Below are positions 35,853 through 44,296 of a stretch of DNA of 64,000 nucleotides, piece after piece. The notes below the pieces were generated by a model. That model did no database searches and was not told the origin of the DNA. It saw only the letters and a list, made by a program, of their open reading frames with translations. Position numbers and translations under genes: made by a program. The DNA is from Leptolinea sp964404415 (GTDB lineage Bacteria > Chloroflexota > Anaerolineae > Anaerolineales > Anaerolineaceae), in the NCBI GenBank assembly GCA_964404415.1, contig CAYOKC010000001.1:1-64000 (forward strand), in the 5' to 3' direction. How positions within the stretch are numbered: position 1 is the first letter of the stretch; each line of letters opens with the position of its first letter.

Positions 35853-36542
35853 ATGACAACACGAGTTACATGGCTGGGGCATTCCACTTTTTCAATACAA
35901 ACAGCCGGCATCACTCTGCTGGTGGATCCGTTTTTCAAATATAACCCGAAATCTGTGGTTTCCACTGACGATGTTCAGGCGGATTTCATTCTGGTCACCC
36001 ACGGGCATGGAGACCATATCGGGGATACCATTTCCATCGCCCAACGTACCGGCGCCACGGTGATCTGTAACGCGGAGATCGGCGACTGGTTGAAAAAGAA
36101 GGACGTGAAAGTGCATTCCCAACATCTGGGCGGCGGATTTCACCACCCCTTCGGGCATGTCAAATTGACATTTGCCCTGCACGGTTCCGCTTTGCCGGAC
36201 GGTTCATGCGGCGGCAACCCGGCTGGATTTCTGATCACCCTGAAAGATGGCGGAAAGAAGATCTACCTGGCCGGCGATACCGGGTTGTTCGGTGACATGC
36301 GGCTGATCGGAGAAGAAGGAATCGACCTGGCCGCCCTGCCGATTGGTGACAATTTCACCATGGGCCCCGCTGACGCACTGCGCGCGGTCAAACTCATTCA
36401 ACCCAAGCAGGTCATCCCGATACACTACAACACATTTCCGCTTATCCAGCAAGACGCGTCCGCCTGGGCCGCCGATGTGGAAGCGCAAACATCGAGCAAA
36501 GTCAAAGTGCTGGCTCCGGGTGAGAGTATTGATCTGGAGTAA
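35853..36542 (+). CDS. UPF0173 metal-dependent hydrolase
   Basis: 229 residues, MBL fold. VTWLGHSTFSIQTAG at the start, the full metal motif THGHGDHIGD, GNPAGFLIT and KIYLAGDTGLFGDM, and VIPIHYNTFP at the end: the UPF0173 family (YtkL-like). Metal ligands are intact. Substrate unknown, possibly phosphodiester or lipid-like. AAGGAG precedes the ATG. A shared terminator separates it from the next gene. Confidence 0.94.
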   Translation: MTTRVTWLGHSTFSIQTAGITLLVDPFFKYNPKSVVSTDDVQADFILVTHGHGDHIGDTISIAQRTGATVICNAEIGDWLKKKDVKVHSQHLGGGFHHPFGHVKLTFALHGSALPDGSCGGNPAGFLITLKDGGKKIYLAGDTGLFGDMRLIGEEGIDLAALPIGDNFTMGPADALRAVKLIQPKQVIPIHYNTFPLIQQDASAWAADVEAQTSSKVKVLAPGESIDLE

Positions 36543-36548
36543 GAATAA

Positions 36549-36588
36549 ATCCGGGCGGAGAATCCCGTCAAAGGATGTCCGCCCGGAT
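36549..36588. terminator. Bidirectional terminator between convergent genes
   Basis: Stem ATCCGGGCGGA (36549-36559) / TCCGCCCGGAT (36578-36588) with an 18-base loop, followed by CTTTAAATT on the plus strand and TTTATTCTT on the minus strand. Confidence 0.85.
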
Positions 36589-36595
36589 CTTTAAA

Positions 36596-37222
36596 TTATT
36601 CCTCTTCGGGCTGAAAGAAGATCACACGGTCCAATTCATCCTTCACCATGAGCGGGCCGCGCTTCGTTAGTAGTCCGGCAGCCACCCAAAGGTCGCCAAC
36701 CGCTCCGCCAATATTAAACACTGTGATGGCCGTCACATGCAGCAATACTTCTGAAGAAACGAACGGGATGGCGATCAACCCGGCGATTGTCATTACGACC
36801 AGTGGACAGAGAGCGGTCACCAGGTAGGGATACTTCGCGATGTATTCACCCGGCGCGGATGCCGCGGCGTAACCGGGACCGATCATAAACGCGGGCCGAT
36901 TTCCGGTTATTACCCAGAAACACAATCCGTGCAACCCTTCATGCAGCACAACCAGGATGGCTATATCCAGCAGCAATAACACGAGGAATACCCCAACCTG
37001 CGCGAGACTATCCACCTGGAATGAAAAGGCCGCGCCAGCCTGCCCGGACCTTACCCGCAGGGTATACCACTGGACAAGCGCGGCTGCTACCAGGAACAGG
37101 AAGAAACCGGCAATATTAAGCCCGATCATCGCCCGGGTATTATGTTTCAGGTTGAAATCCGCCGTTTGACGGTACCCTTCGGGTAGTTGCGTGCAATGGG
37201 CAGGCAATATGTTATTTTGCAT
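36596..37222 (-). CDS. DUF3267 membrane metalloprotease-like protein
   Basis: 208 residues with four or five spans. The HEGLHG motif (a HExxH zinc site) sits within the membrane after LLLLDIAILVVL, and PGYAAASAPGEYI follows, the DUF3267 pattern. The family looks like membrane-embedded site-2-type proteases, but activity has not been generally shown. It ends near the shared terminator. The methyltransferase gene precedes it by 29 bases, likely the same transcript. Confidence 0.85.
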   Translation of the reverse strand: MQNNILPAHCTQLPEGYRQTADFNLKHNTRAMIGLNIAGFFLFLVAAALVQWYTLRVRSGQAGAAFSFQVDSLAQVGVFLVLLLLDIAILVVLHEGLHGLCFWVITGNRPAFMIGPGYAAASAPGEYIAKYPYLVTALCPLVVMTIAGLIAIPFVSSEVLLHVTAITVFNIGGAVGDLWVAAGLLTKRGPLMVKDELDRVIFFQPEEE

Positions 37223-37251
37223 GGCTGGTATTCTGTAATCCTTTTATCTGA

Positions 37252-37980
37252 TTATTCCTTCTCCTTGAAGTAATCAGTAACGGCATCAAATGAAGAAATC
37301 TCTCCTTTGATCGCCAGGAAAACGCCAAGGAAAAAGTTTTTATACACTACATCTACGTCGGAAAAGCCGGCCTGTTTCAACCAGTTGATCTGATCGGCAA
37401 GCAGGGCATCTTTATCATACGTTGTGCGGCGTTCAATGCTGGCGCGGATCTGTTCTTCCGTCGCACCCGATGACTGCACGTGGTTCAGCCAGCGGTTCCA
37501 GTTCAACCGGCGCAGGGTTTCTGTCTCTCCGCGGATCTGATCAATGTTGATGAAGGCGCCTGCCGGCTTCAAAAGGTTGAAGACTGTTTTGAAAAGGCTG
37601 GCTTTCTCGTCATCCGTCAAATGATGGATGGACAGACTGGAGATCACCAGATCGTACTCCCCAATTCCCTGAAGATGCCGGTAATCAGCAACCTCAAATG
37701 CAAACCGTTCTCCCTGGTCTTTGAAGCGCTCGCGGGCAGCCTCCAGCATCTTGTCCGCCACATCCATCAGCACGAAACGCGCGTTGGGATAAATAGCAGA
37801 CACATGCGCCGCGAACGAACCGGTGCCGGCGCCCAGATCGAGCACACGAATGGGGCTGTTTATATCAAACGGAATAACGCGCACGGCGTTGCCGAACAGG
37901 TCTGAATACCCGAGAAGCGCGCGGCGCATCCAGTCATTATACGTGGGAGTGGAATCATTGAAAGCTTTATCGATAGTCAT
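37252..37980 (-). CDS. Class I SAM-dependent methyltransferase
   Basis: 242 residues. Motif I is VLDLGAGTGSFAAHV, strand 2 ends in FVLMDVADKM, and DLVISSLSIHHLTDDEKASL is the methyltransferase-12-type motif IV region. GGAGG lies before ATG 37980, preferred over 37995. The substrate is unknown; small-molecule quinone/UbiE-like or tRNA CmoA-like relatives share this core. Confidence 0.88.
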   Translation of the reverse strand: MTIDKAFNDSTPTYNDWMRRALLGYSDLFGNAVRVIPFDINSPIRVLDLGAGTGSFAAHVSAIYPNARFVLMDVADKMLEAARERFKDQGERFAFEVADYRHLQGIGEYDLVISSLSIHHLTDDEKASLFKTVFNLLKPAGAFINIDQIRGETETLRRLNWNRWLNHVQSSGATEEQIRASIERRTTYDKDALLADQINWLKQAGFSDVDVVYKNFFLGVFLAIKGEISSFDAVTDYFKEKE

Positions 37981-38078
37981 AACGCAATCCTCCATTGGTA
38001 ATGACTATGATACTGTACCCGCAAATCCCGTCCCGATAATTGACCGGGGAGTATCGCCACGTGTCAGCCACAAACCGG

Positions 38079-38537
38079 CTAGCGGATGGAGGTCTGCAAT
38101 TCAAATATATTCCCTTCGGGATCGGTAAGATAACACCATGTGATGGACTTATCTATTCCCACCGGGGTGGTGACCACCTCACCTACCAGTTCGCCGCCCA
38201 ACGCCTGAACGGCTTTCACCGCTTCAGGCACATCATCCACCCGGAAGGCGATATGACTCCAACCCGGCCGGTTGACCCGCTTTTCCCCTTCATCGCTCAG
38301 CCGGTTATACGAGAATATCTCGATCGTCGGCCCGCTGTCACCATAGCCCGGAAGCCGAAGATGAATACCGGTAATATGAGTGCCGGGAACTGCCGTCCCC
38401 CGGTCAATGGCATCACCTGTCAAATTGCGTTCCGGCGGAACAGGAACACAACCGAAGGCGTTAATATAAAAATCTGCCAGTTTACGCCAGTCGCGCGCGA
38501 TCAGATTGGTGTGTGTATAGATTGCATTAATAGCCAT
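38079..38537 (-). CDS. VOC-family (glyoxalase/bleomycin-resistance fold) protein
   Basis: 152 residues with two beta-alpha-beta-beta-beta repeats: IYTHTNLIARDWRKLADFY begins the first, WSHIAFRVDDVPEAVKAV the second, and DPEGNIFELQT is the metal-ligand Glu strand. Family members are metal-dependent lyases, isomerases or dioxygenases. Substrate not assignable. It stands alone between the methyltransferase and DegV genes. Confidence 0.9.
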   Translation of the reverse strand: MAINAIYTHTNLIARDWRKLADFYINAFGCVPVPPERNLTGDAIDRGTAVPGTHITGIHLRLPGYGDSGPTIEIFSYNRLSDEGEKRVNRPGWSHIAFRVDDVPEAVKAVQALGGELVGEVVTTPVGIDKSITWCYLTDPEGNIFELQTSIR

Positions 38538-38579
38538 TTTGAACCCTCCGTTCTGAATGAATTGTACTCAGGTAGAATG

Positions 38580-38614
38580 AAAAAAAAACCGCCTGACAAA
38601 ACTGGTCAGACGGG
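38580..38614 (-). terminator. Rho-independent terminator of the DegV gene
   Basis: Imperfect stem CCGCCTGAC (38589-38597) / GTCAGACGGG (38605-38614), with nine A at 38580-38588 that form a T-run on the minus strand, 23 bases after the stop. Confidence 0.85.
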
Positions 38615-38636
38615 TTTACGGGGTTGTTCGGACAAT

Positions 38637-39494
38637 TTATCCAGAATACCCGCAGAGGGCCAGCGCGCGCGGACCGGTGTGCACACCCAGCACAGGAGAG
38701 ACGATGGAAATGAAAATTTCCTTCGGGTGGAACTCGTTAATAATACGCTCCATCATTTCTTTGGCTTCGGGGAGTGCGTTATTATGCAAAACCGTGATAT
38801 GCAGCGGCAGGTTGATGTCAATGTGGCGGAAAAATTCCTTGTATACATCCTCTATCGCGGCTTTGCGCGAACGGGATGGAAGCGATGCCCCCACTGCACC
38901 TGTGTTGTGGTTCACATAGATCATGGGCTTGATACGCAGAATGGAATTCAATAGATGCGCGGCATCTGCTATGCGCCCGCCTCGGGCAAGGTACTCGATA
39001 GTATCGAGTGAAATGTAGTATGTCATACTCTTCAACGCTTTTTCGGCCGCTGAAAGCATCTCCTTCAATCCCCCGCCAATCTCGCGTGCCCGGGCTGCCG
39101 CTATGACCTGCCAGCCGATACCCATCGAATTGGATTTGCCATCCCATATCTCCACCGGGATGGGAGATTCTTCTGCAGCGCGCCGGGCAGACTCGATCGT
39201 ACCGCTCATGGCACTGCTGATGGTGATCACCAGCACCTGTTCAGCGCCGGATTCCGCGGCCTTCCGGTACGCGTCCAGAAACAATTGCGGTGCCGGTTGA
39301 GAGGTGGTTGGCCTCAATTTTTCCGCTACCAGACGTTCGTAAAACACAACGGGACTGATATCCACCCCGTCTGTGAGTACTTCATTTTCTTTCATGACGA
39401 TCGTCAGCGGAACAACTGTGATCTCATATTGCTCCACCCATTCCTTCGGAATATCACAGGTACTGTCTGTTACTAACGCGATTTTTTGTGCCAT
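38637..39494 (-). CDS. DegV-family fatty-acid-binding protein
   Basis: 285 residues. ALVTDSTCDIPKEWVEQY, TSQPAPQLFLDAYRKA, VITISSAMSGT and EYLARGGRI are the DegV signatures; the Ser/Thr positions that hold the fatty-acid carboxylate are retained. Such proteins (FakB type) present exogenous fatty acids to a FakA kinase, whose gene is not in this window. ATG 39494 is preferred over 39509. Confidence 0.95.
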   Translation of the reverse strand: MAQKIALVTDSTCDIPKEWVEQYEITVVPLTIVMKENEVLTDGVDISPVVFYERLVAEKLRPTTSQPAPQLFLDAYRKAAESGAEQVLVITISSAMSGTIESARRAAEESPIPVEIWDGKSNSMGIGWQVIAAARAREIGGGLKEMLSAAEKALKSMTYYISLDTIEYLARGGRIADAAHLLNSILRIKPMIYVNHNTGAVGASLPSRSRKAAIEDVYKEFFRHIDINLPLHITVLHNNALPEAKEMMERIINEFHPKEIFISIVSPVLGVHTGPRALALCGYSG

Positions 39495-39671
39495 TGTCTT
39501 TTCCCGCACGTTGGATTTTGTACTAGTTCCATTCTATATCATTGTGACTTTTTCTTGCAGGTGACATTCTCAATATTTATCCGGGTGATTAATAGGAATA
39601 CCGGCCTATTGACAGGGTGATGAATGACCGTGCTTAACGTTTCCTTAAGGATGTTTTTTAGAGTAAAACCC

Positions 39672-39680
39672 TGCTACAAT
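39672..39680 (+). promoter_or_regulatory. Extended -10 promoter of the transporter/copper-chaperone pair
   Basis: TGCTACAAT matches the TGnTATAAT pattern; the -35 region is weak. It is 51 bases before the transporter ATG. Confidence 0.45.
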
Positions 39681-39731
39681 ATATATTATGGAGTTCTTTT
39701 ATCTTATTTGGTTTAGTTCTGGAGCTTATCC

Positions 39732-40763
39732 ATGGATCTCTGGATTGCATTTATTACCGGTTTGACCACAGGCGGGCTTTCTTGTATGGCCGTGCAGGGC
39801 GGGTTGCTGGCAGGTTCTCTGGCCAATCAGATCGAGCAGGATCTCGTATCAAAGGGAAAGAAGAAATTTCAACCGCGGGTTGCGGTCACAATTTTGTTGT
39901 TTCTGCTCGCTAAATTGACGGTGTACACCATTGCCGGATTCCTGTTCGGTTTACTTGGTTCTGTCTTTCAATTGAATACGATTTCACGGGCTATCCTGCA
40001 ATTCGCCATAGGACTGTTCCTTATCGGCAATGCCCTGCGAATGTTCAACGTTCACCCTGTATTCCGCTATTTCACATTCGAACCACCCTCCGGGTTGACC
40101 CGGTTCATCCGCCGCAGGGCAAAAAACAATGATTCATGGGTATCACCCGTCCTTCTTGGCGCGCTGACTCTGCTCATCCCCTGCGGCGTCACCCAGAGCG
40201 TTATGGCGGCCGCCGTTGCCACCGCCAATCCTTTACAGGGGGCGGCTCTGTTGTTTGCCTTCACGATTGGAACCAGTCCGGTGTTCTTCATCCTTTCGTA
40301 TTTCGCCACGCACTTGAGCGCTCTGATGGAGAAATATTTTCTGCGTATTGTGGCAACCGTTCTTCTTGTACTGGGACTGATGGCCGTGGATAGCGGAATG
40401 AATATGATCGGTTCTCCTTATTCCTTCAGTCAGATAGCGCGGAATGTTTCCCCCGCGGAGACTCAGCTATCTCAAACCACTGGAATGGCCACCGATCCGG
40501 CTTTGTGGTTGGATGTCAAACAGGATGGATATGTACCTGAAATCTTGAAAGCCCCCGCCAACCAACCGGTGAAATTGAACCTGGTCACCAACAAAACGTT
40601 TTCCTGTTCACGGGCATTTACCATACCCGAACTGGATATCGCGAAAATCCTGCCGGCTACGGGAACGGTCACTGTGGATATACCGCCGCAGCAGCCGGGA
40701 AAAGTGCTGGCATTCAGCTGCTCTATGGGTATGTACACCGGTAAGATCGTTTTTGAAGGGTAA
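39732..40763 (+). CDS. UreH/TauE-like transporter fused to a cupredoxin domain
   Basis: 343 residues. Six or seven spans (about 1-230) of the UreH/TauE-SafE type: FITGLTTGGLSCMAVQGGLL with Cys18, LLIPCGVTQSVMAAAVATAN with an intramembrane Cys, and GTSPVFFILSYFATHL. The C-terminal 100 residues form a cupredoxin-type domain with FSCSRAF and LAFSCSMGMYTGKI, giving Cys/Met copper ligands. The architecture suggests copper or another soft metal moves between the outer domain and the membrane part (inference). The copper-chaperone-like gene follows at 5 bases. Confidence 0.83.
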   Translation: MDLWIAFITGLTTGGLSCMAVQGGLLAGSLANQIEQDLVSKGKKKFQPRVAVTILLFLLAKLTVYTIAGFLFGLLGSVFQLNTISRAILQFAIGLFLIGNALRMFNVHPVFRYFTFEPPSGLTRFIRRRAKNNDSWVSPVLLGALTLLIPCGVTQSVMAAAVATANPLQGAALLFAFTIGTSPVFFILSYFATHLSALMEKYFLRIVATVLLVLGLMAVDSGMNMIGSPYSFSQIARNVSPAETQLSQTTGMATDPALWLDVKQDGYVPEILKAPANQPVKLNLVTNKTFSCSRAFTIPELDIAKILPATGTVTVDIPPQQPGKVLAFSCSMGMYTGKIVFEG

Positions 40764-40768
40764 TTCAT

Positions 40769-40984
40769 ATGGAGAAAAAAGTCACACTAAGTGTTCCGGA
40801 TATGCACTGCCCGGCTTGTGTCATGCGGTTGCTGACATTGGAGGATGACGTGCCGGGTATTCTGCAGGTGGAAGCCAGCTATATTAAGCAAAAAATGGAT
40901 GTGCGGTTTGACGATACCCTCATCACAGAAGCCGGTATTGTGGAAGCTGCAAAGAAAGCGGGTTACACCGCGGTAACGCTGTAG
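40769..40984 (+). CDS. Heavy-metal-associated (CopZ-like) chaperone
   Basis: 71 residues, one HMA domain: VPDMHCPACVMRLLT with Cys14 and Cys17 as the metal-binding CxxC. Such proteins pass Cu(I) to transporters in the cytoplasm. It lies 5 bases after the cupredoxin-tailed transporter gene, so the two are almost certainly translated from one mRNA and may act together. Confidence 0.92.
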   Translation: MEKKVTLSVPDMHCPACVMRLLTLEDDVPGILQVEASYIKQKMDVRFDDTLITEAGIVEAAKKAGYTAVTL

Positions 40985-40994
40985 GTGGCTTGCA

Positions 40995-41771
40995 TCATCC
41001 GGCTGGAATAACCGGATTCTTCCGGAGGAAGAACAACGTCAACCCGTTCAGGCAGGTGACTGCCGCCAGCGCCAGGGTGTACGTCAGGCCGGTGCCCAGG
41101 GAAGTCAACCCCAGGCCTACGATCAGAAAGAAAACCGCGTAACCCGCAGAGGCCGATACATAACTGCGAAAGTGATTTAGTGCCGCCGCGGATCCGTACT
41201 GTTTGTGTGTGAATATTGACATGATCAGCCCGAAAACCGGGAACGGCGCTACCAGGCCGCTTAATTGCGGGCCTAGCGCATCGGCAAAACCGGTGACCAT
41301 ATACACAAAAACGGCGGCCAGCAGCATGCGCAACGGCAGGTCCCAGCGGGGAAGAACCGGATCCTTGAATTCACCGCCGCGGCGGGGAAGCAGCAGGAAA
41401 ACAGTCACAACAACCGCGATGATGATCACAAACGCCAGCGGCAGGGTCAACGTGAACAGATTAAGCACAAAGATCGCCGCGAAGAAAGCGGTTATCCCGG
41501 CCAGCGCGCTGACCAGCCAGCCAAATCGCAGCGCGGTATACCCGTACACCAGGCAGAATACGCAGACTGCCGCCTGCCCGCCCAACAGTCCGGCCGCCGA
41601 TGCCGCCGCAAATTCCGTCCCGTGCTGCAGGGCCATCACAATGGAAATAGGGCCTGATGTCAGCGGGAAGCCCAGGAACCACCCCGAAACGGTGGATCCC
41701 CATTTTCGCCCCGCGAGACTTACCATTGCGATCAACAACGGCGAGAGGATCAGTTTGAATGTAAGTACCAT
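40995..41771 (-). CDS. Multi-span membrane protein with internal duplication
   Basis: 258 residues, eight to ten spans, not recognised by name. Two halves look related: GSTVSGWFLGFPLTSGPIS (about residues 25-43) and GPQLSGLVAPFPVFGLIMS (about 168-186) share the G-x-x-[VL]-S-G-x-x-x-x-F-P pattern, followed by HG and YG helices. Duplicated small-transporter folds (GlpM/DUF3147-like) show this; function unknown. A perfect palindrome lies just upstream. It converges with the copper-chaperone-like gene. Confidence 0.75.
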   Translation of the reverse strand: MVLTFKLILSPLLIAMVSLAGRKWGSTVSGWFLGFPLTSGPISIVMALQHGTEFAAASAAGLLGGQAAVCVFCLVYGYTALRFGWLVSALAGITAFFAAIFVLNLFTLTLPLAFVIIIAVVVTVFLLLPRRGGEFKDPVLPRWDLPLRMLLAAVFVYMVTGFADALGPQLSGLVAPFPVFGLIMSIFTHKQYGSAAALNHFRSYVSASAGYAVFFLIVGLGLTSLGTGLTYTLALAAVTCLNGLTLFFLRKNPVIPAG

Positions 41772-41782
41772 AAAAATTTACA

Positions 41783-41806
41783 GGCGGGAACCGGCCGGTT
41801 CCCGCC
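41783..41806 (-). terminator. Perfect 24-base palindrome, terminator or attenuator
   Basis: GGCGGGAACCGG followed by its exact complement, with AAATTTTT next on the minus strand. It lies after homoserine dehydrogenase and only 11 bases before the membrane-protein ATG, so it could end the first gene or regulate the second. Confidence 0.7.
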
Positions 41807-41832
41807 CATCCTTGAGTTTCTTCTAAAGTTTA

Positions 41833-42867
41833 TTATTTCGATCCGCGGTGAAGGGCCAGCAGGTCTTCCACCAGGGCGAACCCGGTTGGCAGACGTCCTG
41901 CTCCCGGGCCGATCAGGGTGACATCACCCAGCAGCGCGGTGGTATAGGTGATGGCATTTGTGGCGCCGCTGACGCCCGCCAGGGGATGTGTCACCGGCAG
42001 GCATTGCGGTTTAACACTGGCCTTTATTCCCTGACCAATCTTTTCAACCCTGGCGATCAATTTCCAGCGTTCACCGCGTGCCTGGGCTGATTTGATGTCG
42101 TCCACTGTCAGTTTTGTGATGCCTTCCCGCTCAACATCAGACATGCGGATATTCCCGCCCATCAACAGATTTGTCATGATAACAACCTTGCCAGCCGCGT
42201 CAAACCCTTCCACATCGCCGGTTGGGTCTGCTTCGGCATAACCCTTGGCCTGAGCTTCCGCCAGCGCGTCAGCGTACGCTGCGCCGGCATCCATCTGCGA
42301 GAGGATATAGTTGGTTGTGCCATTGACGATCCCCTGAATACAGGTCACACCGGCGGCATGCAGCATTTCTGTTCCCATTCTCAGGGAAGGCGTGCCGCTC
42401 ATCACAGAGCCCTCCACACCGATGGTCACGCCATTTTCTTCCGCGAGTTTCGTCAACTCATGGTAAGCCAGGGCCACAGGTCCTTTATTCGTGGTGATCA
42501 CATGCTTCCCCGCCCTGATGGCCGCCTTCAGATGACTGACAGCCGGTTCGCCGGTTTTAAGGTCGGTAAAGCTCAACTCGGCCACCACGTCAGCATTGGA
42601 TTCTGTGATGGTTTTCATGGCGTCCCATCCCTTAAAGGGAGCGGACACCGGATCAATCGATCCGCTGACCTCCACAGCATTCAGCAGATCAGCCGGTACC
42701 AACCCCTCCGGATTGTATACACTGCCTTTCTGCAGGTCGCTGACGGCTGTGATCACAAACCGCGCGCCAAAATCTTTTTCATAGTGTTCGCCATAATCAC
42801 ACAGGATCCGGGCAAAACCCTGACCCACGTTGCCGAAACCGATGAGTGCCAGACGGTATGTACGCAT
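41833..42867 (-). CDS. hom: Homoserine dehydrogenase
   Basis: 344 residues. NAD(P)-binding LALIGFGNVGQGFARIL, GKHVITTNKGPVAL, GVEGSVMSGTPSLRM, GIVNGTTNYILSQM and GYAEADPTGDVEGFDAAGK, which carries the catalytic Asp/Lys. It reduces aspartate semialdehyde to homoserine for threonine and methionine synthesis. The C-terminal ACT regulatory domain is absent, so feedback inhibition by threonine may be weak. Start ATG 42867 is chosen because the frame's first residues have no ribosome site. Confidence 0.95.
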   Translation of the reverse strand: MRTYRLALIGFGNVGQGFARILCDYGEHYEKDFGARFVITAVSDLQKGSVYNPEGLVPADLLNAVEVSGSIDPVSAPFKGWDAMKTITESNADVVAELSFTDLKTGEPAVSHLKAAIRAGKHVITTNKGPVALAYHELTKLAEENGVTIGVEGSVMSGTPSLRMGTEMLHAAGVTCIQGIVNGTTNYILSQMDAGAAYADALAEAQAKGYAEADPTGDVEGFDAAGKVVIMTNLLMGGNIRMSDVEREGITKLTVDDIKSAQARGERWKLIARVEKIGQGIKASVKPQCLPVTHPLAGVSGATNAITYTTALLGDVTLIGPGAGRLPTGFALVEDLLALHRGSK

Positions 42868-42934
42868 GAAAGTCAACCTCACATTGGATTTATTCACCCA
42901 TTATAAAGGTTGTTCAATGAATTCAGAAATGCCG

Positions 42935-44296
42935 CTATGGCAGCCATTTGGGGAACCGGAAACCGTCAGCAATAGACCGTATATTTCCATTTTCCCAGAG
43001 AAGAATTTGTGTATTTCCCTGATTGCTGGATAATCGGTCGACCTGAAACACCAGACTGTCACCATAGGCGTTCCAGGAATACTGCCCCGGAATAAGCGAC
43101 AGATCACTGATTATCATGGATTGGTTTCGCGTTGCGGGGTCATACACCACCAGCGAACGGCCCGGTATCAAAACATTGGGTTGAATGGTCATCGCCAGAA
43201 TGTCATTTATCGGATTGCATAAGGGATTATCGTAACTTGTTCCACCGGTTTCAGAGTTTTCTCCAACCACAGTCTCCATAGACTTATCATCCACATTAAC
43301 CGAGAGGATCACATTGTGATATCCGCTACCGCGAACGATGGTGTTTGAGAAAATGAGATGCTTATTATCGCGAGACCAACACCCGCTATTTCCACTGGAA
43401 GATTGCACGATAAAATTCTCACCAGTCTGCCGGTTGACTACCTTGACCCCGCCGCTCATGCCATCCCAGATGGACATCCACAATCCATCGGATGCCCATG
43501 AGGTGCCATAACCAATCTGCTGAGAATCTTCGAAAAGAGGGGATGTTATGCCGGATTCGGGATCCAGCATCCATACACGTGGGGCACCCAGCGCCCCGTT
43601 CTTCTTCGGATCACTGACTTCACGGGTATAGGCAATCTCAGCCATCGTTGGCGCCCACACCGGAGCCGTACACCGGTCACCACCGCAATCGAGGAGCAAT
43701 TCCTGGTTGTTCCCGTCGCGGTCTATTTTCCAGATATCGGATCCGAGTCTGTCATTTACTACTGTGAAAATAACAATATTTCCGGTGGGGTCAACATCAT
43801 AATCAAACGTTTTTCCACCGGTATGAGAAAATTGCACGGGGTCCTGCTTCCCTTCCGGGTCAAGCAGGAACAGTTCGGTCTCATTGCCGGTTGCGCTTAT
43901 GGCCAGGATTTCCGTTGAACGGATCTCAGCCGTCCAACTTGTTTCACTCCGGATCGACTCATTATCTTCACCGACAGAACCGGGGATGAACCCGAATGTG
44001 ACATTTTTTGTGAGTGGTATAGGCTCAGTGCTAATCCACCGCACGCGTCGGTTGTCAATTTTTACCCATTGGCCGGCCGTGTTCGGTGATATCTGCCAGA
44101 CTGATGGCAGCCTGGTTATTTCCACCGGGCGTGAAAACTCAAATACCATCGCGCCACGCGGGCTTATAAGAGAACAGTCCGCGGGTGCCACGCACGAAAC
44201 ACTAACCGGGAGATTCGAGCCCCAGAAAACCACCCCGCTAATCAGGGTGAATAGAAAGATTATGATTGAAACTGCCACTTTATCCAGTGTTGTCAT
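42935..44296 (-). CDS. Anchored extracytoplasmic beta-propeller protein
   Basis: 453 residues. One N-terminal span (about 8-26), then an Ig-like/Big_5-type domain (ISPRGAMVFEFSRPVEI to about residue 110) and a TolB-like propeller with repeated WAPTMAEIAYTRE, WASDGLWMSIWD and WSRDNKHLIFS blades. No catalytic site is seen; propellers of this kind bind proteins or ligands. The ATG overlaps the stop of the TIGR03943 gene (44293-44296), so production is coupled to the permease pair, suggesting a joint role (inference). Confidence 0.83.
   Translation of the reverse strand: MTTLDKVAVSIIIFLFTLISGVVFWGSNLPVSVSCVAPADCSLISPRGAMVFEFSRPVEITRLPSVWQISPNTAGQWVKIDNRRVRWISTEPIPLTKNVTFGFIPGSVGEDNESIRSETSWTAEIRSTEILAISATGNETELFLLDPEGKQDPVQFSHTGGKTFDYDVDPTGNIVIFTVVNDRLGSDIWKIDRDGNNQELLLDCGGDRCTAPVWAPTMAEIAYTREVSDPKKNGALGAPRVWMLDPESGITSPLFEDSQQIGYGTSWASDGLWMSIWDGMSGGVKVVNRQTGENFIVQSSSGNSGCWSRDNKHLIFSNTIVRGSGYHNVILSVNVDDKSMETVVGENSETGGTSYDNPLCNPINDILAMTIQPNVLIPGRSLVVYDPATRNQSMIISDLSLIPGQYSWNAYGDSLVFQVDRLSSNQGNTQILLWENGNIRSIADGFRFPKWLP

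Noticed and set aside
38040..38954. 304-codon plus-strand frame across the VOC and DegV genes
   Set aside because: Runs antisense through two recognised genes and the terminator between them.
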